64,000 nucleotides of DNA from Chitinophaga costaii. Lineage in GTDB: Bacteria; Bacteroidota; Bacteroidia; Chitinophagales; Chitinophagaceae. Location: positions 1-64,000 of the forward strand of contig NZ_FMAR01000005.1 of assembly GCF_900094705.1 (NCBI RefSeq). Direction: 5' to 3'. The notes beneath the pieces are model-generated. The model was not told the DNA's origin and searched no databases. It was given only the letters and a program-made list of their open reading frames with translations. Shown here piece by piece: positions 17,069-26,774 of this stretch; position 1 is the first letter of the stretch, and each line of letters starts with the position of its first letter. The translations under genes were made by a program, and so were the position numbers.

Positions 17069-17866
17069 ATGCAGGACAATGCTTTACAACTCAGAAAGGT
17101 GAATGTGATCCGCTACGTGACGCCCCTGCGGGAAGGCGGATCGCTGCCGGCCATCGCTGAAGCAGACGATGGGTTTTTATACGTACTTAAATTCCGGGGT
17201 GCCGGCCAGGGCCTGAAGGCCCTGATTGCGGAATTATTGGGCGGGGAAATGGCCAGGGCCGTGGGCCTGAAGATACCCGAGATCGTATTTGCCCAACTGG
17301 ACGAGGCCTTTGGCCGCACGGAAGGCGATGAGGAAATACAGGACCTGCTGCGGGCCAGCGAAGGACTAAACCTGGGCCTGCACTACCTTTCCGGCTCCAT
17401 TACCTACGATCCTACAGTAACGGTGATAGAATCCCTGCTGGCATCTAAAATCGTGTGGCTGGATTGCCTGCTAACCAATGTAGATCGCACCGCGCGCAAT
17501 ACCAATATGCTGCTGTGGCACCAGGAACTATGGCTGATAGATCATGGCGCCGCATTATATTTTCATCATTCCTGGGACAACTGGGCCGAACAGGCCATTC
17601 GCCCCTTTGCACAGGTGAAAGATCATGTATTGCTGCCACAAGCAGCAGACCTGGCCGCCGTAGACGCCCAGTATAAAGCTATCCTTACCCCGGCAAGGGT
17701 GCGTACCATCGTAAATACCATTCCCGACGAATGGCTTACCGGTGGCCCACAAACCGAACCGCCGGAAGTACTCCGGGAGGTATACTTCCAGTTTATCACC
17801 CAACGTATTGCCCATTCCGAAATTTTTGTAAACGCCGCTGCACATGCCAGACAAACACTTATTTGA
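17069..17866 (+). CDS. HipA-like kinase
   Basis: A 265-residue protein of the short HipA-like kinase family that pairs with DUF3037, lacking the N-terminal subdomain of classical HipA. Kinase residues are kept: Lys41 in YVLKFRG, a glutamate in ELLGGEMARAVG, the catalytic loop TNVDRTARN (Asp139, Asn144), and metal-binding Asp158 in LIDHG. It should bind ATP and phosphorylate a protein substrate, but the target is unknown. There is no HipB-type DNA-binding partner; the DUF3037 gene overlaps its 3' end by 23 bases. The tight overlap and shared promoter indicate a functional pair, though whether it is a toxin system, a defence system or a regulator is open. Confidence 0.85.
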   Translation: MQDNALQLRKVNVIRYVTPLREGGSLPAIAEADDGFLYVLKFRGAGQGLKALIAELLGGEMARAVGLKIPEIVFAQLDEAFGRTEGDEEIQDLLRASEGLNLGLHYLSGSITYDPTVTVIESLLASKIVWLDCLLTNVDRTARNTNMLLWHQELWLIDHGAALYFHHSWDNWAEQAIRPFAQVKDHVLLPQAADLAAVDAQYKAILTPARVRTIVNTIPDEWLTGGPQTEPPEVLREVYFQFITQRIAHSEIFVNAAAHARQTLI

Positions 17867-18227
17867 GTACGCCGTCATCCGCGTGGTACCCCGCGTAGAG
17901 CGCGAAGAGTTTCTCAATGTTGGTGTAATCCTCTATTGCCGGCAAAAGAAATTTTTACAAATCCTGTTTACCATCGACGAGCGACGTCTGCAAGTATTTA
18001 CCGACGCCCCCGACATCGGGGAGCTACGCGCCGTGCTGTGCGCATTTGAGCAGATCTGCCAGGGAACGGCCGCCGGCGGCCCCATTGGCCGGTTAGACAT
18101 AGCTGCGCGTTTTCGCTGGCTTACCGCCACCCGCAGCACCATTGTACAAACATCTAAGGTACATCCCGGCTTTAGCATAGACCCGGCCAATACCTTGTTA
18201 CGCCTGCACCAGCAACTCGTGTTGTAA
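17844..18227 (+). CDS. DUF3037 protein, partner of the HipA-like kinase
   Basis: A 127-residue cytosolic protein that starts inside the 3' end of the kinase gene (23-base overlap, different frame). The family landmark FEYAVIRVVPRVEREEFLNV with VGVILYC is at the N-terminus; the C-terminus reads RFRWLTATRSTIVQTSKVHP. DUF3037 proteins occur next to HipA-like kinases in many bacteria, but their activity is not established. Being translated from the same message, it may bind or be modified by the kinase, acting as an antidote or substrate; that is inference. Confidence 0.85.
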   Translation: MPDKHLFEYAVIRVVPRVEREEFLNVGVILYCRQKKFLQILFTIDERRLQVFTDAPDIGELRAVLCAFEQICQGTAAGGPIGRLDIAARFRWLTATRSTIVQTSKVHPGFSIDPANTLLRLHQQLVL

Positions 18228-18562
18228 CAACTCAGGCCTGTACCTCCATTAATCAGTGGCCTACGCCCTTGCATTGCCCCCGGCGCAAATCCACCATGAT
18301 CCCATTACGTTTTTTACTTCCCAGACTACATTATTGCGTGCAAATTACATACAGGCGACACAATTTTTATAGCAAGCTTAGGGCAAAAACAGCACTGGCA
18401 GCATGGCCGGGCGTACCCAGCCCCCTATCTTCCTGCCCTTCGTCACAATTTCCTCCTGCTTTATTCGTTTTTTTATTACCTTATCCGCTGTTCCGAAAGG
18501 AAGTATCTATCAAGGAAAGCTACCATGCGCAGCCAACCCGCGACGTTTACTAAATGTATGTT
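18228..18562. other. Intergenic region before the GMC dehydrogenase operon
   Basis: About 330 bases without a gene. A weak -7-like TACCTTAT near 18477 may serve the operon. No terminator with a T run was seen for the DUF3037 gene. Confidence 0.35.
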
Positions 18563-19093
18563 ATGAATGTTTCCAGACGTGCTGCCCTCAAACAATTTGT
18601 GATCATCGCTGCCGGTGCAGCCCTGCTTCCCTCCTGTTTGTCACACAGCAAGAAAAAAATTGCCGGGTACGAAAAAGTACCCATCGACGAGGACCAACTG
18701 GCCCTGATGAGCGGCATTGCCCAGGTGATCGTACCCGATAATGCCACCCCTGGCGCCAAAGCAGTGCAGGCCGACAAGTATGCACTGACCATGCTCAATG
18801 ATTGCTATAAACAGGAAGACCGCGAACGCTTTCTGAAAGGCATGCAACAATTTACCGACCAGGTACAGGCACAGTACAAAAAATCATTTACCGCCTGCAC
18901 ACCGCAGGAACAAACCGCCATCATTACCGCCGCCAACAATACTAAGGATGCGGCCACCAATGATGCTGCATATTTTTATCATACGATGAAATACCTGACC
19001 CTGCAAGCTTACACCGGATCGCAATACTTCCTCACCAAAGTACAGGTGTACCAGCAGATTCCCGGCAAATACATTCCCAGCCAGGCAGTGTGA
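18563..19093 (+). CDS. Gluconate 2-dehydrogenase subunit 3-like, Tat lipoprotein
   Basis: A 176-residue protein with a twin-arginine signal (SRRAALKQF) followed by a hydrophobic stretch and a cysteine in LLPSC, so it is probably a Tat-exported lipoprotein. The mature part (LMSGIAQVIVPDNATPGAKA; FYHTMKYLTLQAYTGSQYFL) is typical of the small subunit of membrane-bound FAD gluconate/sugar dehydrogenases, which carries the GMC subunit through the Tat system. It is 17 bases ahead of the GMC gene. The ATG at 18554 would add three residues; 18563 places the Arg pair nearer the start. The usual cytochrome c subunit is not nearby. Confidence 0.85.
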   Translation: MNVSRRAALKQFVIIAAGAALLPSCLSHSKKKIAGYEKVPIDEDQLALMSGIAQVIVPDNATPGAKAVQADKYALTMLNDCYKQEDRERFLKGMQQFTDQVQAQYKKSFTACTPQEQTAIITAANNTKDAATNDAAYFYHTMKYLTLQAYTGSQYFLTKVQVYQQIPGKYIPSQAV

Positions 19094-19110
19094 TTTTTTT
19101 CTTTTTTTAA

Positions 19111-20841
19111 ATGCAATTACAAATCATGGGTAATACCAACGACTCTATACAAAACCGGACCTTCGACGCCATCGTGATTGGCTCTGGCATCAGCGGCGGA
19201 TGGGCCGCCAAGGAACTTTGCGACAAAGGATTAAAAACCCTGGTGCTGGAACGTGGCCGCAATGTGGTTCACAATAAAGATTATCCCACCACCAACATGA
19301 TGCCCTGGGAATTTACCCACCATGGCCAGGTACCGCAAGACATCGTAGACAAAAATCCCGTGGTGAGCCGCTGCTACGCTTTCCGCGAAGACGCTATGCA
19401 CTTCTTCGTAAAAGATACCGAACATCCCTACATTCAAACCAAACCTTTCGATTGGATAAGAGGATACCAGGTAGGCGGCAAAAGCCTGCTGTGGGCCAGG
19501 CAAACCCAACGCTGGAGCGATTTTGATTTTGAAGGCCCGGCCCGCGATGGTTTTGCGGTAGACTGGCCCATCCGCTATAAAGACCTGGCGCCATGGTATA
19601 GTTACGTAGAGAAATTTGCCGGCATCAGCGGTGATAAAGACGGCATCGATGTACTACCCGACGGCGAATTTTTACCCGCCGAAGGACTTAACGATGTAGA
19701 AAAATATTTTAAAGGCGTGGTAGCCAAAAATTATGATGGCCGCCACGTGATCTATGGCCGTTGCGCCCACCTCACCGACCCGCAGGAAATCCACACCCAG
19801 CAAGGCCGCGTGCAGTGCCAGAACCGTACCTTGTGCCAACGAGGATGCCCCTTTGGCGGTTATTTTAGCAGCAATTCTTCCACCATTCCCTGGGCATTAA
19901 AAACAGGCAATATGACCCTGCGCCCCGATAGTGTGGTACAGGAAATTATTTACGACGATACTAAGAACAAAGCCACCGGCGTACGGGTGATAGATGCGCA
20001 TACCAAGTCCGTGACCGAATATTACGCTAAGATCATTTTTGTAAATGCCGCCGCGTTCAATACGAACCTGCTACTCTTAAATTCTACCTCCCGCCGCTTT
20101 CCTCAAGGACTGGGCAATGACAGCGGTGTGCTGGGTAAGTATGTGGCCTTTCACAACTACCGCGCCCACATTAACGCCATCTGTGAAGACGAAAGATTTA
20201 AGCACCTTAACGATGTAGGCCGCAGGCCCACCAGCGGTTACATACCACGTTTCCGCAACGTACACAAACAGGAAACCGACTTCCTGCGCGGGTATGCAGC
20301 AGGCTTTGGCGCAGGTCGCGACCTCCAATACAGTACAGATGGTTTTGGCCAAGAACTGAAGGACCAACTGGCGTCTAAAGAACTGGGCCCCTGGTACGTA
20401 GGCTCTCACATGATGGGGGAAACCATCCCTAAAGTAACCAACACCTTATCGCTGGACCCGAATAAAAAAGATGAATGGGGCATGCCCCTGCTGGATATCA
20501 ATATCAGCTACGACGACAATGATGAAAAAATGGTGAAAGACTTCCAGGAACAAATGACCGAAATGTACACCAAAGCAGGCTTCACCAACATCCGTGTAGA
20601 TGACTCCAAACAGGCACCTGGGCTGGATATCCACGAAATGGGCGGCGCGCGCATGGGCCTGGATCCTAAGACTTCCATACTAAACAAATGGAACCAAATG
20701 CACGCCTGCGAAAATGTGTTCGTAACCGATGGCTCCTGCATGACCTCTACCTCCACTCAAAATCCTTCCCTCACTTATATGGCACTCACAGCAAGGGCCG
20801 TAGATTACGCCGTGGGACAGTTAAAGAAGGGCGAAATATAA
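19111..20841 (+). CDS. GMC oxidoreductase, FAD sugar dehydrogenase large subunit
   Basis: A 576-residue flavoprotein. The FAD-binding Rossmann motif VIGSGISGGWAAKEL is at about 24-38, followed by the glutamate in VLERGR. Further landmarks are GGKSLLWARQTQRWS, the cysteine-rich CQNRTLCQRGCPFGGYF (possible Fe-S or structural site, as in this subfamily), IHEMGGARMG with the likely catalytic histidine, and the C-terminal FVTDGSCMTSTSTQNPSLTYMALTARA. It has no signal of its own and is probably exported with the Tat-signal subunit encoded just upstream. It oxidises a sugar or sugar acid in the periplasm and passes electrons to a cytochrome or quinone; the substrate is unknown. Confidence 0.9.
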   Translation: MQLQIMGNTNDSIQNRTFDAIVIGSGISGGWAAKELCDKGLKTLVLERGRNVVHNKDYPTTNMMPWEFTHHGQVPQDIVDKNPVVSRCYAFREDAMHFFVKDTEHPYIQTKPFDWIRGYQVGGKSLLWARQTQRWSDFDFEGPARDGFAVDWPIRYKDLAPWYSYVEKFAGISGDKDGIDVLPDGEFLPAEGLNDVEKYFKGVVAKNYDGRHVIYGRCAHLTDPQEIHTQQGRVQCQNRTLCQRGCPFGGYFSSNSSTIPWALKTGNMTLRPDSVVQEIIYDDTKNKATGVRVIDAHTKSVTEYYAKIIFVNAAAFNTNLLLLNSTSRRFPQGLGNDSGVLGKYVAFHNYRAHINAICEDERFKHLNDVGRRPTSGYIPRFRNVHKQETDFLRGYAAGFGAGRDLQYSTDGFGQELKDQLASKELGPWYVGSHMMGETIPKVTNTLSLDPNKKDEWGMPLLDINISYDDNDEKMVKDFQEQMTEMYTKAGFTNIRVDDSKQAPGLDIHEMGGARMGLDPKTSILNKWNQMHACENVFVTDGSCMTSTSTQNPSLTYMALTARAVDYAVGQLKKGEI

Positions 20842-20867
20842 TTTCCCTTAAAACCCATTCATTAATC

Positions 20868-20906
20868 AAAGAGGCTGTCTTCTTCATAAGGAGGCAGCCT
20901 TTTGTT
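20868..20906 (+). terminator. Terminator of the GMC operon
   Basis: GAGGCTGTCT (20871-20880) pairs with GGAGGCAGCCT (20890-20900) with small imperfections, followed by TTTTG. It is about 27 bases past the GMC stop. The stem sequence resembles the terminator at 23,590. Confidence 0.7.
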
Positions 20907-21250
20907 ATAGTAGCGATATTTTTTTATCGAAGCAATCGTTTTTTCAATAATACGTTTCATAAATTTTTTCCCGATTAGGAAAGTGAATATAGGATCAGTA
21001 GGTTACTTTTCAGGAATTGATCCCGCCTTCAGAAAGTTTTAATATTACCTGTATTAACCCACTGTTACACAAGCCCCCCAGCTAAGTAACGCTCTTACCA
21101 TACCCTTGTTAATTACACATTCCTTTAGCCGGTTGCCCTTCATCTATAAGCCAAAAACTTTTTTTCAAGGTGAGTAAAGTGTGTTAACAGTCCACCATAA
21201 GTACTATACAATTTTTCCTGATCTCGAAAATGAGCCGGCTTTCCAAATAC

Positions 21251-21258
21251 TACTTTTG
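21251..21258 (+). promoter_or_regulatory. Promoter -7 box of the TonB receptor gene
   Basis: TACTTTTG matches TAnnTTTG exactly and lies 24 bases before the ATG at 21283. No TTG sits at the ideal -33 distance. The region 20907-21250 is otherwise empty and AT-rich. Confidence 0.5.
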
Positions 21259-21282
21259 AGAAAATTGAAACCAAATAAAAAA

Positions 21283-23514
21283 ATGAGTAGCATTTACAAA
21301 AAATTATCCCTTTTCTCAGCCTTCATTATTTCAGGAATAACCGGGTGGGCACAAACAGCCACCCAAAGCGATAGTATCACTAATCTGGCTGAAGTGGCGG
21401 TGGCATCCCGTAAAGTAAGCAGGATTGCTGATATAGCAGGAACCGTATGGGTTCTGGGTGAAAGCAGGATACAGGAACAGGCCAAAAATGGCGTTCCCTT
21501 GAAAGAAATGCTTGGTATACTCGTTCCTGGTTTGGACATAGGTGCACAGGGACGTTCCAACTATGGGCAAAATCTTCGGGGCCGTTCCGTACTGATAATG
21601 ATCGATGGTGTATCCATTAATAGTTTAAGAACCATAAGCCGCCAGTTGGATGCCATTGACCCGTTTAACATTGCCCGCATAGAAGTTTTGTCTGGTGCCA
21701 GTTCCATTTACGGAGGCGATGCTACCGGTGGTATTATCAATATCATTACCAAGAAAGCCTCCCATATGGGATTTGGTGGCTCCACAGAAGTGGGCGCCCG
21801 TGCTGGCTTAAGACATTCGGACGATCATGATTGGCGCATTGCACAAGCTATACAGGGCATGGGCCGTAAATGGAGCGGCAGGGCTGCCATCAGCTACCAG
21901 CAAAACGGCGCTTCTTATGGAGGCAATAATGAACAGATCTTTACAGACATTACCCAAACCGACCTGCAATATAACAGGACGATCAATGTAATGGGATCCG
22001 GAAGTTATAAATTTAATGATCAGCATTCGTTGACGGCAACAGTACAATATTACGATTCAAAAACAAATGGCGACCGTAGTTTGTACCTGGGCGACAGCCT
22101 GAAAGCCTATGCTACCGGCAATGGATCTTTACTTGCTATGAAAGATGGATTCCACTCAGACATCGTTCCAAAAACAGAACGATATATGGCTAATCTGGCT
22201 TATACCGGGAATAATATATTAGGTGGCCAAAGGCTGTATATTCAAGGAGCTTACAGAACGGAAAGACTGGATTTTTACGCCTTTCCTAGCACTACCATCC
22301 TATCGTCTGGCGCTTCCTCTTTGTTTATGTCGGCCTCCCGTCAAAACACAAATTATGGAGGTGCTAAAGTGGTGCTTTCAAAAGACTGGAACCGGTTTGG
22401 CCTGATATATGGCGTGGATGCCGATTTCGAATCTTTTACTGGCAACCAGGGGCTGTTTGATATTTCGGAGTCATTAACTTCCGGTGGCCTGGTGAATAAA
22501 CAATTCGCCACGGTGCCTCGTTACCCGCATGTTAAAACCACCACCTTAAGCGGTTATCTGCAAGGCTCCTTTAAAATTCTTCCCGTATTACAATTGGATG
22601 CAGGAATACGTTACCAAAATTCAGATATCCATTTGGATAATTTCATAGCCTACAAGCAAGCTGCTTACATTGCCTATGGCAGGGGCAAAACGGCCAGCGC
22701 CATACCTGGTGGGTCTAAATCCTACGACATGGCAATTGCCAATGCCAAGCTGCTGTACAAACCATCGGTAAATGACCAGGCATGGTTCTCATTTTCCCAG
22801 GGAGTTTCGCTGGCAGACCCTGCCAAATATTTTGGTACAGGAACCTATAAATATAACACCACTACAGAAAACTGGGACTTATCTAAATACTTCAGCATTG
22901 ATAACGCGGCGCTGCAAGGTATAAAAACCAATCTCTATGAAGTTGGCTACCGCTCGCATCATGGTGGCTTTAATGGACAGGCTTCTGTTTACCTAAGCCA
23001 GTCTAACAAAGACCGCAGAACAGATGGCACCACTTATCAGGTGCTGATCTATGACAATAAGGTAAGAACAATGGGCCTGGAAGGCGCGGTATCTTACACG
23101 ATTAAACACGTTGAAATTGGCGTTAGCGGGCAATGGATCATCACCAAAACGAAAACAGATTCTACGCATTGGGCCAAGCAGAATATAGCTTATGCTAGTC
23201 CTTCTAAATTGGTGTCCTATATCAGTTATGGTATTGGGAAGTGGAATTTCCGGTACCAGAACACCAATAGTTTCAATTTAGGAGATGAGGACGGCAACGA
23301 GCTGAAAGCATTTAACCTGAGTGATCTTTTTGTAGGTTATAAGTTACCTGTGGGCAAAATAAATGTTGGGGTGCAAAACCTGATTAACACAAAATACCAG
23401 ACTATCTGGAGCCAGCGGTCCACAGTATTGTATGCAGGCTATAAACTTCCGGAAATGTTTTATTATCAGGGCCGGGGCCGCACCGTTTCTGTTAATTACT
23501 CCATCGATTTTTAA
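21283..23514 (+). CDS. TonB-dependent outer-membrane receptor (not SusC type)
   Basis: A 743-residue receptor with signal peptide MSSIYKKLSLFSAFIISGITGWAQ. There is no N-terminal carboxypeptidase-like domain. The plug (about 35-165; LKEMLGILVPGLDIGAQGRS, VLIMIDGVSINSLR, IEVLSGASSIYGGDATGGII) is followed by a barrel of about 22 strands ending VSVNYSIDF with a terminal Phe. This layout is that of siderophore or cobalamin receptors such as the CirA/FhuA/BtuB group rather than glycan porins. It is monocistronic, with its own promoter box and terminator and no SusD or siderophore genes next to it, so the ligand is unknown. The longer frame from 21181 adds a non-signal N-terminus and is rejected. 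Confidence 0.88.
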   Translation: MSSIYKKLSLFSAFIISGITGWAQTATQSDSITNLAEVAVASRKVSRIADIAGTVWVLGESRIQEQAKNGVPLKEMLGILVPGLDIGAQGRSNYGQNLRGRSVLIMIDGVSINSLRTISRQLDAIDPFNIARIEVLSGASSIYGGDATGGIINIITKKASHMGFGGSTEVGARAGLRHSDDHDWRIAQAIQGMGRKWSGRAAISYQQNGASYGGNNEQIFTDITQTDLQYNRTINVMGSGSYKFNDQHSLTATVQYYDSKTNGDRSLYLGDSLKAYATGNGSLLAMKDGFHSDIVPKTERYMANLAYTGNNILGGQRLYIQGAYRTERLDFYAFPSTTILSSGASSLFMSASRQNTNYGGAKVVLSKDWNRFGLIYGVDADFESFTGNQGLFDISESLTSGGLVNKQFATVPRYPHVKTTTLSGYLQGSFKILPVLQLDAGIRYQNSDIHLDNFIAYKQAAYIAYGRGKTASAIPGGSKSYDMAIANAKLLYKPSVNDQAWFSFSQGVSLADPAKYFGTGTYKYNTTTENWDLSKYFSIDNAALQGIKTNLYEVGYRSHHGGFNGQASVYLSQSNKDRRTDGTTYQVLIYDNKVRTMGLEGAVSYTIKHVEIGVSGQWIITKTKTDSTHWAKQNIAYASPSKLVSYISYGIGKWNFRYQNTNSFNLGDEDGNELKAFNLSDLFVGYKLPVGKINVGVQNLINTKYQTIWSQRSTVLYAGYKLPEMFYYQGRGRTVSVNYSIDF

Positions 23515-23589
23515 CCTACTTACAGGGATACTTGCCTACATAAACCACCTAAGTATCATGAAGGGCTAATGGCCCATGCATCATAACGG

Positions 23590-23630
23590 GGAGGCTGTTT
23601 CATTCATTTATGAGACAGCCTCCTTTTTTT
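23590..23630 (+). terminator. Strong terminator of the TonB receptor gene
   Basis: GGAGGCTGTTTCAT (23590-23603) pairs with ATGAGACAGCCTCC (23610-23623) with one mismatch, followed by seven T. It is 75 bases past the stop. Confidence 0.85.
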
Positions 23631-23808
23631 ATCTTACTCCCCTGCCAGTACCCTTCCTGCCGAAAAGGCTGCCCCTCACCATCCTGCCAGTACAGGACAC
23701 TTTTCCTGTGGGGAAGTCAGATATTGTTTTCCTGCAAATCCACCAGATCAAAGCTGTAAATTTACCGCCACGAAACCATCACGCCACTTGCGTAAAAAAC
23801 TGCTTTTC

Positions 23809-26496
23809 ATGAACCAACGCTTTCACTACCTGGCTGCACTGCTTATTGCCAGCCTTATTTATGCGCCTACCGCCAGCGCCACACCACTCCCTTCACCCGC
23901 TGCCTCACCCGGCCAACCGGCAGCCCTTACCTGCGAATACCTGGTACGCCCCCTGGGCATAGACGCCGCCCATCCCCGCCTGTCCTGGAAACTGGACGAC
24001 GCCCGTAACGGCGCGCTGCAAACCGCCTACCAACTACATGTAGCCACCGACTCCCTTATGCTGGGCAAAAAAGATGTCTGGAATACCGGACGGGTAGTGG
24101 GCAGCGCCATTCAAAGCAGCTATAACGGGCAGCCGCTGCAACCCTTTACCAAATATTACTGGAGCGTAACACTGTGGGACCAGCATGGACAACCAACCCG
24201 CACCGTCGTTTCCTCATTCGAAACCGGTATGATGGACCAGCAACACTGGAAAGGGTCTTGGATCAGCGATCATCCCAACATTAACCTGAAGCCTGCTGGC
24301 AGTTTCCGGAAGGTGTTCAACGCCAGCAAGCCCATAGCTTCTGCCCGCGCCTACCTGGCCGTGGCCGGCCTGTACGAGTTGTACATCAATGGGCAGCGCA
24401 TTGGCAACCACCGCCTGGATCCTATGTATACCCGTTTTGACCGTCGCACGTTGTATGTAACCTACGACGTAACCCCGCAGCTTCAAGCCGGCAAGAACGC
24501 TATTGGCGTACTGCTGGGCAATGGCTGGTATAACCTGCAAAGTACCGCCGTATGGGACTTCCACAAAGCGCCCTGGCGCAACCGTCCTGCCTTTTGCCTG
24601 GACCTGCGCATAACTTATACCGATGGCAGCACCGCCACCATTACCAGCGATGAAAGCTGGAAGACTTCTCTAAGCCCCGTGGTGTTCAACAGCATTTATA
24701 CGGCCGAGCATTACGATGCCCGCAATGAGCAACCCGGCTGGAACACCACCCAGTTTAACGACAGCGCCTGGAAAAACGTGTACTACCGCACGGCCCCCTC
24801 TAACCATATCGTAGCCCAGGCCCTGCCGCCCGTGGAGCAGGTAGAAACCATCCCTACCCAAACACTGCATACTTTTAACGATACCGATTATGTGTTTGAC
24901 CTGGGCCGCAACATTGCCGGCGTAAGCCAACTTACTGTAGACGGCCCTGCCGGTACGGTGGTGCGCCTGAAACACGGTGAACGGTTGTATGCCAATGGCC
25001 ATGTAGACCTGTCTAATATTGATGTACACTACCGGCCTACAGACAATACCGATCCATTCCAGACAGACATCTATACCCTGAGCGGCAAAGGACCGGAAAC
25101 TTTTATGCCCCGCTTTAACTACAAAGGATTTCAATACGTAGAGATAACCGCTGATCACCCGTTGCAACTGAAAAAAGAAGACCTCACCGCTTATTTCATG
25201 CACAGTAATGTGCCGGTAACGGGGCATATCAATACTTCAGATACGATGATCAACAAACTCTGGTGGGCCACTAACAACTCTTACCTCTCTAACCTGTTCG
25301 GCTACCCTACCGACTGCCCGCAGCGGGAAAAAAACGGCTGGACCGGCGATGCCCACATTGCCTCCGAAACAGGACTTTATAATTTCGATGGCATTACGGT
25401 GTACGAAAAATGGATGGCAGACCACCGGGATGAACAACAGCCCAACGGCGTACTACCCTCCATCGTTCCTACCAACGGCTGGGGCTACGAGTGGGGCAAT
25501 GGCCCCGACTGGACCAGCACCATTGCCATTATACCCTGGAACATCTACCTGTTTTATGGCGATCACAAATTACTGTCCGATTGTTATGACAATATAAAAC
25601 GGTACGTAGACCATATCACGGAGATTAGCCCCAGTGGCCTTACCACCTGGGGTTTGGGCGATTGGGTGCCGGTAAAATCCAAATCGCCGGTAACATTTAC
25701 CTCTTCCTGCTACTACTTCGCCGACGTAACGATCCTGGCCAAAACTGCGAAACTGTTGGGTAAAAACGAGGACTATGCGCATTACACCGCACTGGCCGCC
25801 TACATCAAAAACGCATTCAACACTAAATACCTGAACCCTGCCACAGGTATGTATGCCGATGGCTTTCAAACAGAACTCAGTGCAGCCCTCTATTGGGGGC
25901 TTACGCCAGACTCTCTGAAAGCCAAAGTGGCTGCCAATCTACACCAACGGGTGGTCAGCGACAACTTCCACCTGGATGTAGGGCTGCTCGGCACCAAAAG
26001 CATATTGAACGCGCTTAGTGAAAACGGCTACGCGCTAGATGCTTACAAAATAGCCGCCCAGCGCGATTTCCCTTCCTGGGGATGGTGGATACAGAACGGC
26101 GCTACTACCCTCCAGGAAAACTGGCCCCTGGATGCAGCTTCCGATATTTCGCGCAACCATATCATGTTTGGCGAAATTGGCGCCTGGTTGTATAAAGGCG
26201 TGGCCGGCATTTTCCCTGATGAAAAGGCCCCCGGTTTTAAAAACATATTGCTGCGCCCTCATTTCGTAAATGGGCTGGATCACTTCGAAGCCAGCCACGA
26301 AGGCCCTTATGGCACCATTACCTCTTCCTGGAAACGCGTGGGCAGCGGCGTGTCCTATACCATTACCATCCCCGCCAGCAGCTCCGCTACCATTAGCCTG
26401 GAGCCAGCTCCGGGACAGCAGGTGTACGAACAGGGAAAAGCAATGGGCGCTAACTTCCGCAAGCCGGCAGGCACCTATGTTTTCGAAATTAAATAA
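23809..26496 (+). CDS. Secreted GH78 alpha-L-rhamnosidase
   Basis: An 895-residue enzyme with a signal peptide (MNQRFHYLAALLIASLIYAP). Domain order is a fibronectin-like N-terminal domain (about 40-135), a beta-sandwich rhamnosidase N domain, a concanavalin-like domain, the (alpha/alpha)6 catalytic barrel and a C-terminal beta domain. The GH78 catalytic block DCPQREKNGWTGD gives Asp502, Glu507 and Asp514, and TLQENW gives Glu770, matching the four key acids known in the family. It removes terminal alpha-L-rhamnose from plant glycans or glycosides in the periplasm. It stands alone between two terminators, so it is not part of a Sus operon. A start at 23788 would put MRKKLLF in front and is less likely. 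Confidence 0.93.
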   Translation: MNQRFHYLAALLIASLIYAPTASATPLPSPAASPGQPAALTCEYLVRPLGIDAAHPRLSWKLDDARNGALQTAYQLHVATDSLMLGKKDVWNTGRVVGSAIQSSYNGQPLQPFTKYYWSVTLWDQHGQPTRTVVSSFETGMMDQQHWKGSWISDHPNINLKPAGSFRKVFNASKPIASARAYLAVAGLYELYINGQRIGNHRLDPMYTRFDRRTLYVTYDVTPQLQAGKNAIGVLLGNGWYNLQSTAVWDFHKAPWRNRPAFCLDLRITYTDGSTATITSDESWKTSLSPVVFNSIYTAEHYDARNEQPGWNTTQFNDSAWKNVYYRTAPSNHIVAQALPPVEQVETIPTQTLHTFNDTDYVFDLGRNIAGVSQLTVDGPAGTVVRLKHGERLYANGHVDLSNIDVHYRPTDNTDPFQTDIYTLSGKGPETFMPRFNYKGFQYVEITADHPLQLKKEDLTAYFMHSNVPVTGHINTSDTMINKLWWATNNSYLSNLFGYPTDCPQREKNGWTGDAHIASETGLYNFDGITVYEKWMADHRDEQQPNGVLPSIVPTNGWGYEWGNGPDWTSTIAIIPWNIYLFYGDHKLLSDCYDNIKRYVDHITEISPSGLTTWGLGDWVPVKSKSPVTFTSSCYYFADVTILAKTAKLLGKNEDYAHYTALAAYIKNAFNTKYLNPATGMYADGFQTELSAALYWGLTPDSLKAKVAANLHQRVVSDNFHLDVGLLGTKSILNALSENGYALDAYKIAAQRDFPSWGWWIQNGATTLQENWPLDAASDISRNHIMFGEIGAWLYKGVAGIFPDEKAPGFKNILLRPHFVNGLDHFEASHEGPYGTITSSWKRVGSGVSYTITIPASSSATISLEPAPGQQVYEQGKAMGANFRKPAGTYVFEIK

Positions 26497-26523
26497 TAAC
26501 ACGCATGGCTTGTTTATAAATTA

Positions 26524-26559
26524 TTACGCCCGGTAACTATGATGCTACCGGGCGTAATC
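26524..26559 (+). terminator. Terminator hairpin after the rhamnosidase gene
   Basis: A perfect 13-base inverted repeat, ATTACGCCCGGTA (26524-26536) and TACCGGGCGTAAT (26547-26559), lies 28 bases after the stop. The T run is weak (CGTTAAAC), so it may act as an mRNA-end stabiliser as well as a terminator. Confidence 0.6.
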
Positions 26560-26774
26560 GTTAAACAGGATCCTGGCAACGGAGCTTTATACCCCCAATA
26601 ACGCCGCGACTGTCAAATGGCCATAAGCTAATGACCTGCTGCACAACCACCCATGTAAAAAAAATATTTTTGGTCAGCAGCTCAACAAAAGCCAACGTTA
26701 ATTGTTGTTTGGGTAAGAATGATTTGTTGAATAACATTTCATTTGGCAGCAAATAGTACAAATTAGAATGTCAG

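Noticed and set aside
20868-23630. Repeated GAGGCTGTC...CAGCCTC sequences as a possible mobile repeat
   Set aside because: Both copies are simple terminator stems with T runs directly after genes; no flanking duplications or shared outer sequence.
26561-26761. 66-codon minus-strand frame between the rhamnosidase and NAD-binding genes
   Set aside because: No recognisable feature and atypical composition; it lies between terminator-like hairpins.
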